A stretch of DNA of 14,561 nt from PLA5 sp040901705 (GTDB taxonomy: Bacteria > Planctomycetota > Planctomycetia > Pirellulales > PLA5). Shown here piece by piece: positions 6,814 through 14,561 of this stretch. The notes beneath the pieces were generated by a model that saw only the letters and a program-made list of their open reading frames with translations, searched no databases and had not been told where the DNA came from. The stretch is from positions 1 through 14,561 of the forward strand of contig JBBDYI010000305.1 in the NCBI GenBank assembly GCA_040901705.1, given 5' to 3'. Within the stretch, counting starts at the first letter, position 1, and every line of letters begins with the position of its first letter. Both the position numbers and the translations under genes were made by a program.

Positions 6814-9800
6814 ATGAATCTCTTCCTCAGCAAGCCTTGTCGCGGCAAGAAGCGCAAACCTACTCGTAGCTTTCGAGTGGAATCGCTGGAGCCTCGCTTG
6901 GTTCTCGATAGCACCGTCGTATTCAATGAGGTCATGTACAACCCGCTGGGCGACACCGACGATTCGCTCGAATTCGTCGAGTTCTTCAATCAGCTTTCGG
7001 TCGACATGGACGTTTCCAATTGGACCATCGAAGGCGGTATCGATTTCACCTTCCCGGCGGGAACGATCGTGCCCGGCCGCGGGTATGTGGTCGTCGCGGC
7101 GAACCCGACGGCGCTGCAGGCGGCGAGTGGATTTGCCGGGGCGCTGGGGCCTTTTTCGGGCCGGCTCGACAACGACGGCGAAACGCTCGGGTTGTTCGAC
7201 ATCGACGACCGGCGGATGAATTCGTTCGAGTACGATGACCACGGCGACTTCCCGGTCGGCCCGGACGGCGGCGGTCCCTCGCTGGCGAAGGTCGATGCGT
7301 TCGGCGCGTCCGAGGACAAGCTCAACTGGGACGTCAGTTCCACGATCGGCGGAACCCCCGGCGTGGCGAACACGACCGGTAGCAATAGTCCGCTGGCAAT
7401 CAACGAAGTGCCATCTTCGCTCGACGACAACTTTTGGGTCGAAGTGGCGAATCTCGGCGGTATGTCGGTCAATCTGCAAGGAACCGTGCTGGCGACCACG
7501 CTGGTCGCGACGGGCGAGTTGGGCGCGCAATACGTATTTCCGTCGCAAGTGCTGGCCGCCGGCCAGAGGGCCGTCGTTACCGAAGCGCAACTTGGCTTTA
7601 GCGTTGCCGCGGGTGAAAAGCTATTCCTGTACGGCCCGGGCCTGACCACGTTGCGCGACGCCCAAGTGATGACCGAACAACCCCGCGGTCGCTCGGCGGA
7701 ATTCGATGGCCGTTGGTTGTATCCCGACCTCGCGACACCGGGCGCCGCCAACAGCTTCGCGTTTCACGATGAAATCGTGATCAACGAGATCATGTACGCG
7801 CACAGGCCGTTCCTGCCGACCGCTCCCGGCGAAGTCTTTGCCGACTCGGATGAGGAGTGGATTGAACTGTACAACCGCGGCGCGACGCCGGTCGATCTCG
7901 GCGGCTGGACGTTCGACGATGCGATGCGCTACGAATTCGCGCCGGGCACGATTCTCAATCCTGGCGAGTACCTCGTCGTGTCGAATGACGCGGCGGCGCT
8001 GGCGGCGCAATATCCGGGCATCACGATCGTCGGCGATTTTTCGGGATCGCTGGCCAACCACGACGACTGGGTTCGATTGTTCGACGCGAATGGCAACCCT
8101 GCCGACGACGTTCACTATTACGACGGCGGCCGTTGGCCCGCGCTTGCCGATGCCGGCGGTTCGAGCCTCGAACTCCGCGACGTCGATGCGGACAACAGCA
8201 AAGGCGAAGCCTGGACCGCCAGCGACGAAGCTTCCAAATCGCAGTGGACCACGTTCAGCTTCACCGCCAGTGGCGTCGAGCCGCTGAATTGCTGCACTTC
8301 GCGCAACGAGTTTATTTTCGGCCTGCTCGATAGCGGTGAATTCCTGATCGACGATCTGAGCGTTCGCAACAGCGGCGGTCAGGAAATCCTCCAAAACGGA
8401 AACTTCCAGTCGGACACGGTGGGCGGCTTGCCTTCGTCGTGGCAGCAAATCGGCAATCACGACACGGGCCGCATCGCGCTCGATCCCGACGACCCGACGA
8501 ACAAGGTGCTGCACGTCGTCGCCCAGGGCGCGCAGGCACACGTTCACGACCATGTCAAAACGACCGTGATCGGCAGCCTCAACACGGGCAACTATCAGTT
8601 CAGCTTTCGCGCCAAGTGGCTGGGCGGCTCGCGAAAGATCAACACGCGGTTGTTTTTCACCCGCGCCTCGCACACCTCCGTGATGGACGCACCGGCGTTG
8701 AACGGCACGCCGGGCGTAGCGAACTCGGCGGCGGCCGCCAACGTCGGACCGACTTACGTCGCCATGGCGCACACGCCGATTTCGCCGAACGCCAGCCAGG
8801 CGGCGACCGTATCCGTTCGCGTCGACGATCCCGACGGAGTCGCCAGCGCGCGACTCTGGTATTCGCTCAACGGCGGCGCGTGGTCCAACGTTGCGATGAG
8901 CGCCGGCGCGGACAATCTCTATACAGGCGCGATTCCTGGGCAATCGTCGGGCCAGGTCGTTCAGTTCTACGTCGAAGGGACCGACGGCCTCGGCGCGACA
9001 TCGACCTACCCGCGAGACGGCCGCGATTCACGCGCTCTGTATCAAGTCAACGCCGGCATCCAAGTCGCGCCGGTCGACACGGTCCGCGTCATCATGCTCA
9101 GCGGCGATCACAGCGCGCTGATCGCCAAGCAGATGAGCAACGACACGTTCGGCGGCACGTTCGTCCGCAACAACACCGAAGTGTTTTACGACGTCGACAT
9201 TCGTCAGATTGGCTCTCGGTACATCCGCCCCAACAGCGGTTACAAGATCAGCTTCAATCCCGAGCAACTCTACTACGGCGTTCACGACTCGATTCGGATG
9301 GACGTCGATCTGATAGACGAATATCTCTATGCCCAGTTGATCAGCGCCGCGGGCGGCGGCAAAACGAGCTTCTACAACGAAGTGGTCCATTCGTTTTCGC
9401 CGCAGTACGGCAGCCGCCGCATCGTGCTCAACCTGGCTCGTTACGAGAACATCTATCTCGACGAACAGTTCGAGAACGGCAGCGACGGCACCAAGTTCGA
9501 ATTGGACGACATCACTTATCCCGGCGGCGGCGGCAACAGCACCGACGTCAGCCCGCAGGACATGTTCTATCGCGGCGACAGCGGCGAATTCTATCGCGGC
9601 CACCTGCTGATCAAGAGCAATCGCGAGAAGGACGATTACGAACCGTTGGTCGAGTTCACTCGCGTGCTGCAAAACACCGACGGCCTGCCCAACGACGCCT
9701 GGAACCAACAGCTCGACACGGTAATGGACGTCGATCTTTGGATGCGGCACTACGCCACGCAGGCCTACTTGGGCAACTGGGATACGTACGGCTTTGGCCG

Positions 9801-12800
9801 GCCGAAAAACTTGCGGCTTTATATCCGACCGGATGACGGCAAGATTATCCCGTTCTACTGGGACGCCGACCGCGCCAATTTGACGGATTCGTTGATCTAC
9901 AACGGCGGCGCTTCGCGGCTCGACGAAATCCGCAACGTCCCGGCCAATACGCGGTTGTTTTGGGGACACATGTGGGACTTGATGAACCGCACGTTCAATC
10001 CAGAGTACGCGGCCCATTGGCGGACGAACTTCGCCAGTCTGGGCATCACCACGAAGGATCTGACAGCCCGCACCAACCAGGCTCGCGCGCAGGCGCAATC
10101 CACGATCCCGATGATCGCCTTCAACATCACGTCTCCCAATGGCTCGGTCAATGACGTTGTGGCGACGATCTCCGGCGACGGCTGGATCGACCTCCGCGAA
10201 ATCCGCCTCGCCGGCAACAACGATCCGCTCCCCGTCAAATGGATCGACAACAACAGTTGGCAAGTCACGGTGCCGGCCGCTTTCGGCGCCAACACGCTCA
10301 CGCTCGAAGCGTACGACTTCCAGGGCAATCTGATCGGGTCCGACACGACGACGATTAGCAGTACGATCGAATCGCGGCCGCTACGAGATTCGCTCCGCAT
10401 CACCGAAATCCACTACAACCCGGCGGAGAGCGGCGACGCCACCGAGTTCATCGAATTGATGAACATCGCCGCGGAAGGGACGCCCACGCTCAATATCGCC
10501 GACGCGCGATTCACCAACGGCATCCTGTTCGATTTTACCGCGGCCAGCATCACCACGATGGCGGCGGGCGAACGCCTTGTGCTCGTGCGAGACTTGGCCG
10601 CGTTCCAAGCCGAATACGGCATCGACGTCCCGGTCGCCGGCGTCTACGTCGGATCGGCGCTGAACAACGGCGGCGAACACATCACGCTGGTCGACGAGAA
10701 CGACCTACCGATTCACGATTTCACCTACAACGACAACTGGTATCCGTCGACCGACGGTGGCGGTTATTCGCTGACGGTGATCGATCCGCTCGGCGATCTC
10801 AACGCCTGGGACACCAAGGACGGCTGGCGGCCCAGCGAACACCTCGGCGGCTCGCCCGGTGCGGACGATGGCGGCGTGATTCCCGGTTCGATCGTCGTCA
10901 ACGAAATCGTCACGAACGGCACGGGCGGCGACGGCGATTGGGTCGAATTGCTGAACAGGACCAACGACCCCGTGGACCTTAGTTACTGGTATCTCAGCGA
11001 CGACGCGCTGGACCCTCAAAAATACCGGTTCCCCGCCGGCACGTCGATCGCCGCTGGCGGGTTCCTTGTGTTGACGCAAACCGCCGACTTCGGCAATGCA
11101 GCAAATCCGGCCAGTCTCATCCAATTCGAATTGAACGAACTGGGTGGCGGCATCCATCTGCGCTCGGGCGACGATCAGCAGATGGTCACTAGCTATTACA
11201 CGTCGACCGCCGTCGACGGCTCGGAACCGGACGTCAGTTTCGGCCGCTATGCAACGTCTAACGGATTCGACTTCACCGAACTGCAGTCGGCGACCCCAGG
11301 GGCCGCTAACGACCTGCCCGCGTTCGGCCCGGTGATCATCAACGAGTTGATGTACAACCCCGTTGCGGGCGGCGTCGAGTTCATCGAGCTGCGCAATGCA
11401 TCGGCGAGTCCGATCGATTTGACCGGCTGGAGTTTCATCAACGGCATCGACTACACGTTCGCCGCCGGAACCACGATTTCCGCGGGCGGCTATGTGGTGC
11501 TCATCGAAGGCGCGGACGGCGGCGACGCGGCCGCCGAAGCAGCGGCGTTTCGCGCGGCCCACGGCGTGCCGGCGTCGGTCGGCGTTCACGTCTATACGCA
11601 AGCCATCAACGGTGTTTTGGACAATGCCGGCGAGAAACTAGAACTAGCTCGTCCTGGAACGCTGGTCGCTGCTTCGGTCGTCGTCGACTGGGCGCGATAC
11701 AACGACCGATCCCCTTGGCCGACTCTGCCTGACGGCAACGGACCATCGCTGGCCCGCGCCGACGCCAGCGCCTACACCAACGATCCGACGACCTGGGCCA
11801 CCGGCAACAGCGGCGGTACGCCCGGCACAAATAATCGATTCTTCGATGTCACGCCGCCGACCGATCCGACCAGTCTGGTGGGCCGCGTCGGTAACGGCAG
11901 CCTGGCCGAGTTGGCCTGGACCGCGTCGGCCGATCCGGAAACGGGGATCGGTCACTACGTCGTGTATCGAGACAACGTGGCCGTCGGCACGGCGCCGATC
12001 CCACGATTCTCCGACACGTCTGCGTTCTCCGGCGGCAGCACGGTCACGTATGAGGTGTCGGCCGTCAATGGCGACGGCGCGGAGAGCGGCCGCGTCGGCG
12101 TCGCGATTAGCATCGGCACGCAGACGATCAGCTTTCAGGATGGCATCAACGGTTACGCCGGAACGCGAGACTCCGAAATTAGCGAAGGCGCTCCGGACTC
12201 GAACAACGGTCTCACCGACCAAGGACTCGAGGTCGACGGCCAAGACCCTGGCGGCAACGATTTATCCATACTGCTGCAATGGAACAATCTCTCCTTGCCC
12301 GCCGGCGCCACCTTGGCCGGCGCATCGATCACGGTGACATCCTTCAATGCCGGAAACCAGTACGAGTTCTATCGCCTCTTGCGCGGTTGGGAGGAAGGTC
12401 AGGTCACCTGGAACTCGTCTCGAACGAGTCAAACCTGGGCAACGGCCGGAGCGAAAGGCGCGGCCGATCGCGGCCAAGTCGTTGGTCTATTCAACGGACA
12501 AACCGGCGTCAACACGACCGCTCTGAACGCGGCGGGAGTCGCGATGGTGCAGGCCTGGCTCGACGACCCGGCGAATAAGAACTTCGGCGTGATCTTGGCC
12601 GACCCCGGCACGTCCACCGATGGCGCGGACTTGCGTTCACGCGAATTCGGCACTCCCAGCGAGCGACCGATGTTGAATCTTTCCTACGTCGCCCCGGCCG
12701 ACCCGCCAGCGCCCGGCGATCTCGACCTCAACGACGTGGTGAACGCCGGCGACGTCGATCTCATGCAATCCGCGCTCGCGGCCGGCGTGCAGGATGCGGC

Positions 12801-13344
12801 GTTCGATCTCAACGATGATGGCCAGGTAAACTTTGGCGATCTCTCGTATCTGGTTGTCGAACATTTAGGCTCAGCCGTTGGCGACGCCAATCTCGATGGT
12901 CGGGTGGACCGCGCCGACGCGGCGATCGTCGCCGGGAACTTTGGCGCGATTGGCTCTGGCCGGTGGTCGCTCGGCGACTTCAACGGCGATACGGCCGTCG
13001 GACTGGCGGATCTAGCGTTAGTGCAACTAGCCCTAGGTTTCCACGCGCAAGCACCGGCAAATGCACCATCGAAAGCGTCGTCTCCGATGGCTCCGGCAGC
13101 GCGCGCGGCCGATGTCGTGCTACGGTCGCCCGAATTTGTGCCCACACGCCGAGGCACCGGCGAAAACGCCGAGATCCGCCGACGCCGCATGATTGTTGCA
13201 ACTCCCCGGTCAAGGCCGCACCCGCGGTCCGGAAAGGAAGACGCTCACAACAATCTCCGTGCGACTCGAACCGATCGCTCGCCCCGAGTTTCAATCGAGG
13301 AGAACCTGCGCGAACGGCGTGCCGGCTTGCTCGACAGCATTTGA
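6814..13344 (+). CDS. Giant exported lamin-tail/CotH-kinase/DNRLRE/dockerin-like protein
   Basis: Modular 2176-residue protein. A basic N-terminus leads to SLEPRLVLD (residues 24-32), the planctomycete LEPR sorting motif. Lamin-tail domains lie at about 35-187, 194-314 (divergent) and 321-473. A jelly-roll-like binding segment (476-622) and an Ig-like segment (649-744) follow. A CotH-like domain spans 753-1099, with the acidic pair D1017-A-D1019 in IPFYWDADRA matching the metal-binding DxD of CotH kinases. After an Ig-like linker come lamin-tail domains at about 1194-1350, 1360-1493 and 1507-1670. FN3 (1679-1769), DNRLRE (1770-1959), dockerin-like EF-hand loops (1969-2076) and an Arg-rich tail complete it. 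Lamin-tail domains often end in a TPGxxN-type linker, for example GGTPGVAN and ATPGAAN. The start is supported by AGGA at 6804-6807, six bases before the ATG. A cell-surface or matrix location is inferred. Kinase activity is known for some CotH proteins but unproven here. Confidence 0.92.
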   Translation: MNLFLSKPCRGKKRKPTRSFRVESLEPRLVLDSTVVFNEVMYNPLGDTDDSLEFVEFFNQLSVDMDVSNWTIEGGIDFTFPAGTIVPGRGYVVVAANPTALQAASGFAGALGPFSGRLDNDGETLGLFDIDDRRMNSFEYDDHGDFPVGPDGGGPSLAKVDAFGASEDKLNWDVSSTIGGTPGVANTTGSNSPLAINEVPSSLDDNFWVEVANLGGMSVNLQGTVLATTLVATGELGAQYVFPSQVLAAGQRAVVTEAQLGFSVAAGEKLFLYGPGLTTLRDAQVMTEQPRGRSAEFDGRWLYPDLATPGAANSFAFHDEIVINEIMYAHRPFLPTAPGEVFADSDEEWIELYNRGATPVDLGGWTFDDAMRYEFAPGTILNPGEYLVVSNDAAALAAQYPGITIVGDFSGSLANHDDWVRLFDANGNPADDVHYYDGGRWPALADAGGSSLELRDVDADNSKGEAWTASDEASKSQWTTFSFTASGVEPLNCCTSRNEFIFGLLDSGEFLIDDLSVRNSGGQEILQNGNFQSDTVGGLPSSWQQIGNHDTGRIALDPDDPTNKVLHVVAQGAQAHVHDHVKTTVIGSLNTGNYQFSFRAKWLGGSRKINTRLFFTRASHTSVMDAPALNGTPGVANSAAAANVGPTYVAMAHTPISPNASQAATVSVRVDDPDGVASARLWYSLNGGAWSNVAMSAGADNLYTGAIPGQSSGQVVQFYVEGTDGLGATSTYPRDGRDSRALYQVNAGIQVAPVDTVRVIMLSGDHSALIAKQMSNDTFGGTFVRNNTEVFYDVDIRQIGSRYIRPNSGYKISFNPEQLYYGVHDSIRMDVDLIDEYLYAQLISAAGGGKTSFYNEVVHSFSPQYGSRRIVLNLARYENIYLDEQFENGSDGTKFELDDITYPGGGGNSTDVSPQDMFYRGDSGEFYRGHLLIKSNREKDDYEPLVEFTRVLQNTDGLPNDAWNQQLDTVMDVDLWMRHYATQAYLGNWDTYGFGRPKNLRLYIRPDDGKIIPFYWDADRANLTDSLIYNGGASRLDEIRNVPANTRLFWGHMWDLMNRTFNPEYAAHWRTNFASLGITTKDLTARTNQARAQAQSTIPMIAFNITSPNGSVNDVVATISGDGWIDLREIRLAGNNDPLPVKWIDNNSWQVTVPAAFGANTLTLEAYDFQGNLIGSDTTTISSTIESRPLRDSLRITEIHYNPAESGDATEFIELMNIAAEGTPTLNIADARFTNGILFDFTAASITTMAAGERLVLVRDLAAFQAEYGIDVPVAGVYVGSALNNGGEHITLVDENDLPIHDFTYNDNWYPSTDGGGYSLTVIDPLGDLNAWDTKDGWRPSEHLGGSPGADDGGVIPGSIVVNEIVTNGTGGDGDWVELLNRTNDPVDLSYWYLSDDALDPQKYRFPAGTSIAAGGFLVLTQTADFGNAANPASLIQFELNELGGGIHLRSGDDQQMVTSYYTSTAVDGSEPDVSFGRYATSNGFDFTELQSATPGAANDLPAFGPVIINELMYNPVAGGVEFIELRNASASPIDLTGWSFINGIDYTFAAGTTISAGGYVVLIEGADGGDAAAEAAAFRAAHGVPASVGVHVYTQAINGVLDNAGEKLELARPGTLVAASVVVDWARYNDRSPWPTLPDGNGPSLARADASAYTNDPTTWATGNSGGTPGTNNRFFDVTPPTDPTSLVGRVGNGSLAELAWTASADPETGIGHYVVYRDNVAVGTAPIPRFSDTSAFSGGSTVTYEVSAVNGDGAESGRVGVAISIGTQTISFQDGINGYAGTRDSEISEGAPDSNNGLTDQGLEVDGQDPGGNDLSILLQWNNLSLPAGATLAGASITVTSFNAGNQYEFYRLLRGWEEGQVTWNSSRTSQTWATAGAKGAADRGQVVGLFNGQTGVNTTALNAAGVAMVQAWLDDPANKNFGVILADPGTSTDGADLRSREFGTPSERPMLNLSYVAPADPPAPGDLDLNDVVNAGDVDLMQSALAAGVQDAAFDLNDDGQVNFGDLSYLVVEHLGSAVGDANLDGRVDRADAAIVAGNFGAIGSGRWSLGDFNGDTAVGLADLALVQLALGFHAQAPANAPSKASSPMAPAARAADVVLRSPEFVPTRRGTGENAEIRRRRMIVATPRSRPHPRSGKEDAHNNLRATRTDRSPRVSIEENLRERRAGLLDSI

Positions 13345-13466
13345 CACATCCACCGTGTCGTTTGCATTGCCCAACCGTGTTGGCCGACAGTTATCCCTGC
13401 GGCACGCCTGCGATAGCCCAGGACTTTCGGCCAGCAGCGGACTGAACTAAAAGGGAACGGGAGTCC
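13345..13466. other. Unexplained junction between two surface-protein genes
   Basis: No gene is supported in this 122-bp stretch. It has an imperfect inverted repeat (10 of 12 positions): GTTGGCCGACAG near 13378 against CTTTCGGCCAGC near 13426, with about 36 bp between the arms. A G-rich/C-rich partial dyad spans about 13453-13478 and overlaps the GTG used as start of the next frame. A weak terminator for the giant gene is possible, but no U-run follows either dyad. It may instead be the scar where the 5' part of the downstream gene was lost. Confidence 0.35.
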
Positions 13467-14261
13467 GTGTTCGCTCCCATCATCCGCGGCGCGATATCGC
13501 GGTTGGAGAATAGTAGGCTTCCCGTCGCCACGATCCAGGATTGGGTCGAGGGCGCGGTGACGGATGACGGTTGGGTGGTGTACGGCACGACGAACGCCGA
13601 CGGCCTGCAATTTCGTAGCCGCCAGCACGCCACCGCGGCAGACCGGCCGAAACTGGTCGTGCGGTACACCGTGCCGCGGAAGGCGCTGCAACTGTCGGTC
13701 TCCAGCAATCAGTACCTCACTCGCGCGCATGACACCGCATGGGACCTGTCGGCGGCCAGCGGCTTTACGGCTTGCGGCTGGATTTACCGCGATACGAACG
13801 GCTTGGCCTACTTCGCCGGCAAGTACGCCGGCATCGGCACACGGGAGTGGATTCTCTACAGCAGCTCGTCGAGTTTTCTGACGGCCCGGTTGTGCGCGGA
13901 CGGTACGTCACCGACGGTGTTCAATTCCATCCTGAGCGTCGCGGCGACCGGGCAGTGGCGTTTCATCGCCTTGCGCTATGATCCGGCGCAGGTCGGTGCG
14001 GAACTCATCGTGAATGTCGACGGCTCGAAAGATGCCACGGCGCACGCCGGCGGCCTGTTCAGCGGCACGGCGGCCCTGCGGTTGGGAGCGAGCGATCATT
14101 CGCTCGCCGACTCGCACAACGGCCGGATGGACGCCTGGGGATTCTGGAATCGAGCGTTGCCGGACGCCGAACTCGACGCGATTCGCAACGGCGGCCGCGG
14201 CCTCGAATTCCGCCACCTTACGACGGCGCAGCACAACGGACTGATCGCGTTCTACGGTTAA
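13467..14261 (+). CDS. DNRLRE-LamG surface-protein fragment, truncated at both ends
   Basis: A 264-residue frame that looks like part of a larger exported protein. Residues about 21-69 (TIQDWVEGAV, DDGWVVYG, then RSRQHATAADRPKLVVRYT) match the C-terminal half of a DNRLRE domain. The same element occurs in the giant upstream protein as LRSREFGTPSERPMLNLSY. Residues 72-264 form a LamG/concanavalin A-like domain, with LSVSSNQYLTRAHD, SGFTACGWIY, GQWRFIALRYD, LRLGASDH and GRMDAWGFWNRALPDAELDAI. There is no signal peptide, and the first half of DNRLRE is missing. The only start before it is a GTG at 13467 without a convincing ribosome binding site. The frame ends at LIAFYG, where LamG proteins of this type normally continue. 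That stop codon lies in the left arm of an inverted repeat. It is probably a gene remnant cut on both sides; expression as a small lectin-like protein is less likely. Confidence 0.65.
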   Translation: MFAPIIRGAISRLENSRLPVATIQDWVEGAVTDDGWVVYGTTNADGLQFRSRQHATAADRPKLVVRYTVPRKALQLSVSSNQYLTRAHDTAWDLSAASGFTACGWIYRDTNGLAYFAGKYAGIGTREWILYSSSSSFLTARLCADGTSPTVFNSILSVAATGQWRFIALRYDPAQVGAELIVNVDGSKDATAHAGGLFSGTAALRLGASDHSLADSHNGRMDAWGFWNRALPDAELDAIRNGGRGLEFRHLTTAQHNGLIAFYG

Positions 14262-14336
14262 ATAACCTCCCAGATTAAGACGGCGTATTTGCTAGACATT
14301 CCGTGCTAGCATGGTCCAAAGTGGGAGGTTATTTAA
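14258..14336. repeat. 79-bp element bounded by perfect 15-bp inverted repeats
   Basis: TTAAATAACCTCCCA at 14258-14272 is the exact reverse complement of TGGGAGGTTATTTAA at 14322-14336. The 49-nt core between them holds a second small dyad, GCTAG at 14291-14295 with CTAGC at 14306-14310. Each outer end is TTAA. The stop codon of the LamG frame is the TAA at 14259-14261, so this element sets the end of that frame. The large loop and the lack of a terminal T-run make a simple intrinsic terminator unlikely. A miniature inverted-repeat element, or the ends of a deleted insertion sequence, fits better. No coding capacity is visible in the core. Confidence 0.7.
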
Positions 14337-14346
14337 TTCTCGATCC

Positions 14347-14561
14347 TAACCGTTCACGGGCTGGGGAATTGATCTTGTGTTGATTTGGTGTTTCGCGCGA
14401 CATTGGGGGCATGTCGCGTGGATCGGAGATCAAAGTCACGGAGGAAGTGATTGCTCGCCAACCGGCGGAGGCGCAGGCGATCATTCGCGCGCTGTTGGCT
14501 CAGAATGCCGCGCTGACCGAGCAGGTGGCGGCGTTGAAACGGGAAGTGGCAGAACTGAAGG
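14347..14561 (+). mobile_element. Possible left end of an IS66-family insertion sequence
   Basis: The stretch begins with TAACCGTTCACGGG at 14347, about 64 bp ahead of the transposase-like start codon. IS66-family ends usually start with GTAA; here the base before TAA is C, so this terminus is only a guess from spacing and partial likeness. The element would run off the right edge of the window. The partner end and target duplication cannot be seen. Confidence 0.35.
14411..14561 (+). CDS. IS66-family transposase, N-terminal part (cut by window edge)
   Basis: Open frame of 50 codons from the ATG at 14411 to the window end. The translation starts MSRGSEIKVTEEVIARQ and continues into a leucine-rich coiled coil, IIRALLAQNAALTEQVAALK then REVAELK. 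This layout, a short head and a coiled-coil leucine zipper about 20 residues in, is the standard start of IS66 TnpC transposases. In those proteins it is followed by a small zinc-finger region and the DDE domain, which here would lie outside the window. A G-run at 14405-14409 precedes the ATG closely. Other coiled-coil proteins could look alike over 50 residues, but the LLAQNAAL-type heptads are characteristic. The adjacent inverted repeat and interrupted LamG gene support mobile DNA. Confidence 0.65.
   Translation, partial: MSRGSEIKVTEEVIARQPAEAQAIIRALLAQNAALTEQVAALKREVAELK

Noticed and set aside
6022..7590. 522-codon open frame on the minus strand
   Set aside because: Its first two thirds are antisense to the giant surface-protein gene. 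Only its last 55 or so codons match a real family, and these belong to the broken VCBS gene.
13285..13305. Sequence around GAGTTTCAATCGAGG resembling a CRISPR repeat end
   Set aside because: It occurs once, with no spaced copies and no cas genes nearby.
13391..13708. 105-codon minus-strand frame across the junction and the DNRLRE fragment
   Set aside because: No recognised domain, and half of it is antisense to the supported DNRLRE-LamG frame.

Overview
The window looks like a piece of a high-GC planctomycete chromosome, probably Pirellulales-like. The evidence is the giant secreted protein with an N-terminal LEPR sorting motif, stacked lamin-tail domains, a CotH kinase-like domain, a DNRLRE domain and dockerin-like repeats. 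A broken CRTAC1/VCBS-type protein, scarce Shine-Dalgarno sequences and strong GC bias fit the same group. No rRNA, tRNA or CRISPR array is visible. The taxon is inferred from protein style alone.

Left part (60-5875, all + strand): four housekeeping or catabolic enzyme genes. These are a long glutamine-dependent NAD synthetase, a two-cysteine proline racemase-family enzyme best read as 4-hydroxyproline 2-epimerase, a DadA/DAO-family FAD amino-acid oxidoreductase, and a class III PLP aminotransferase. The epimerase and oxidoreductase genes are 39 bp apart. Together they give the first two steps of trans-4-hydroxy-L-proline breakdown: epimerisation to cis-4-hydroxy-D-proline, then FAD-linked oxidation of the D-imino acid. 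The aminotransferase follows after 162 bp and may serve the same or a neighbouring amino-acid pathway. The later steps (deaminase, semialdehyde dehydrogenase) are not in the window.

Middle (5876-6813): no intact gene. The minus strand holds a decayed FG-GAP/VCBS (CRTAC1-like) gene with two frameshifts and both ends missing.

Right part (6814-14561): a 2176-residue modular exported protein gene, then a short unexplained junction. Next comes a fragment of a second surface protein, carrying the end of a DNRLRE domain plus a LamG domain. Its stop codon lies inside the left arm of a perfect 15-bp inverted repeat flanking a 49-nt core. The window ends in the first 50 codons of a probable IS66-family transposase. 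This half looks like an accessory region where large surface-protein genes are being broken and where mobile elements have landed.
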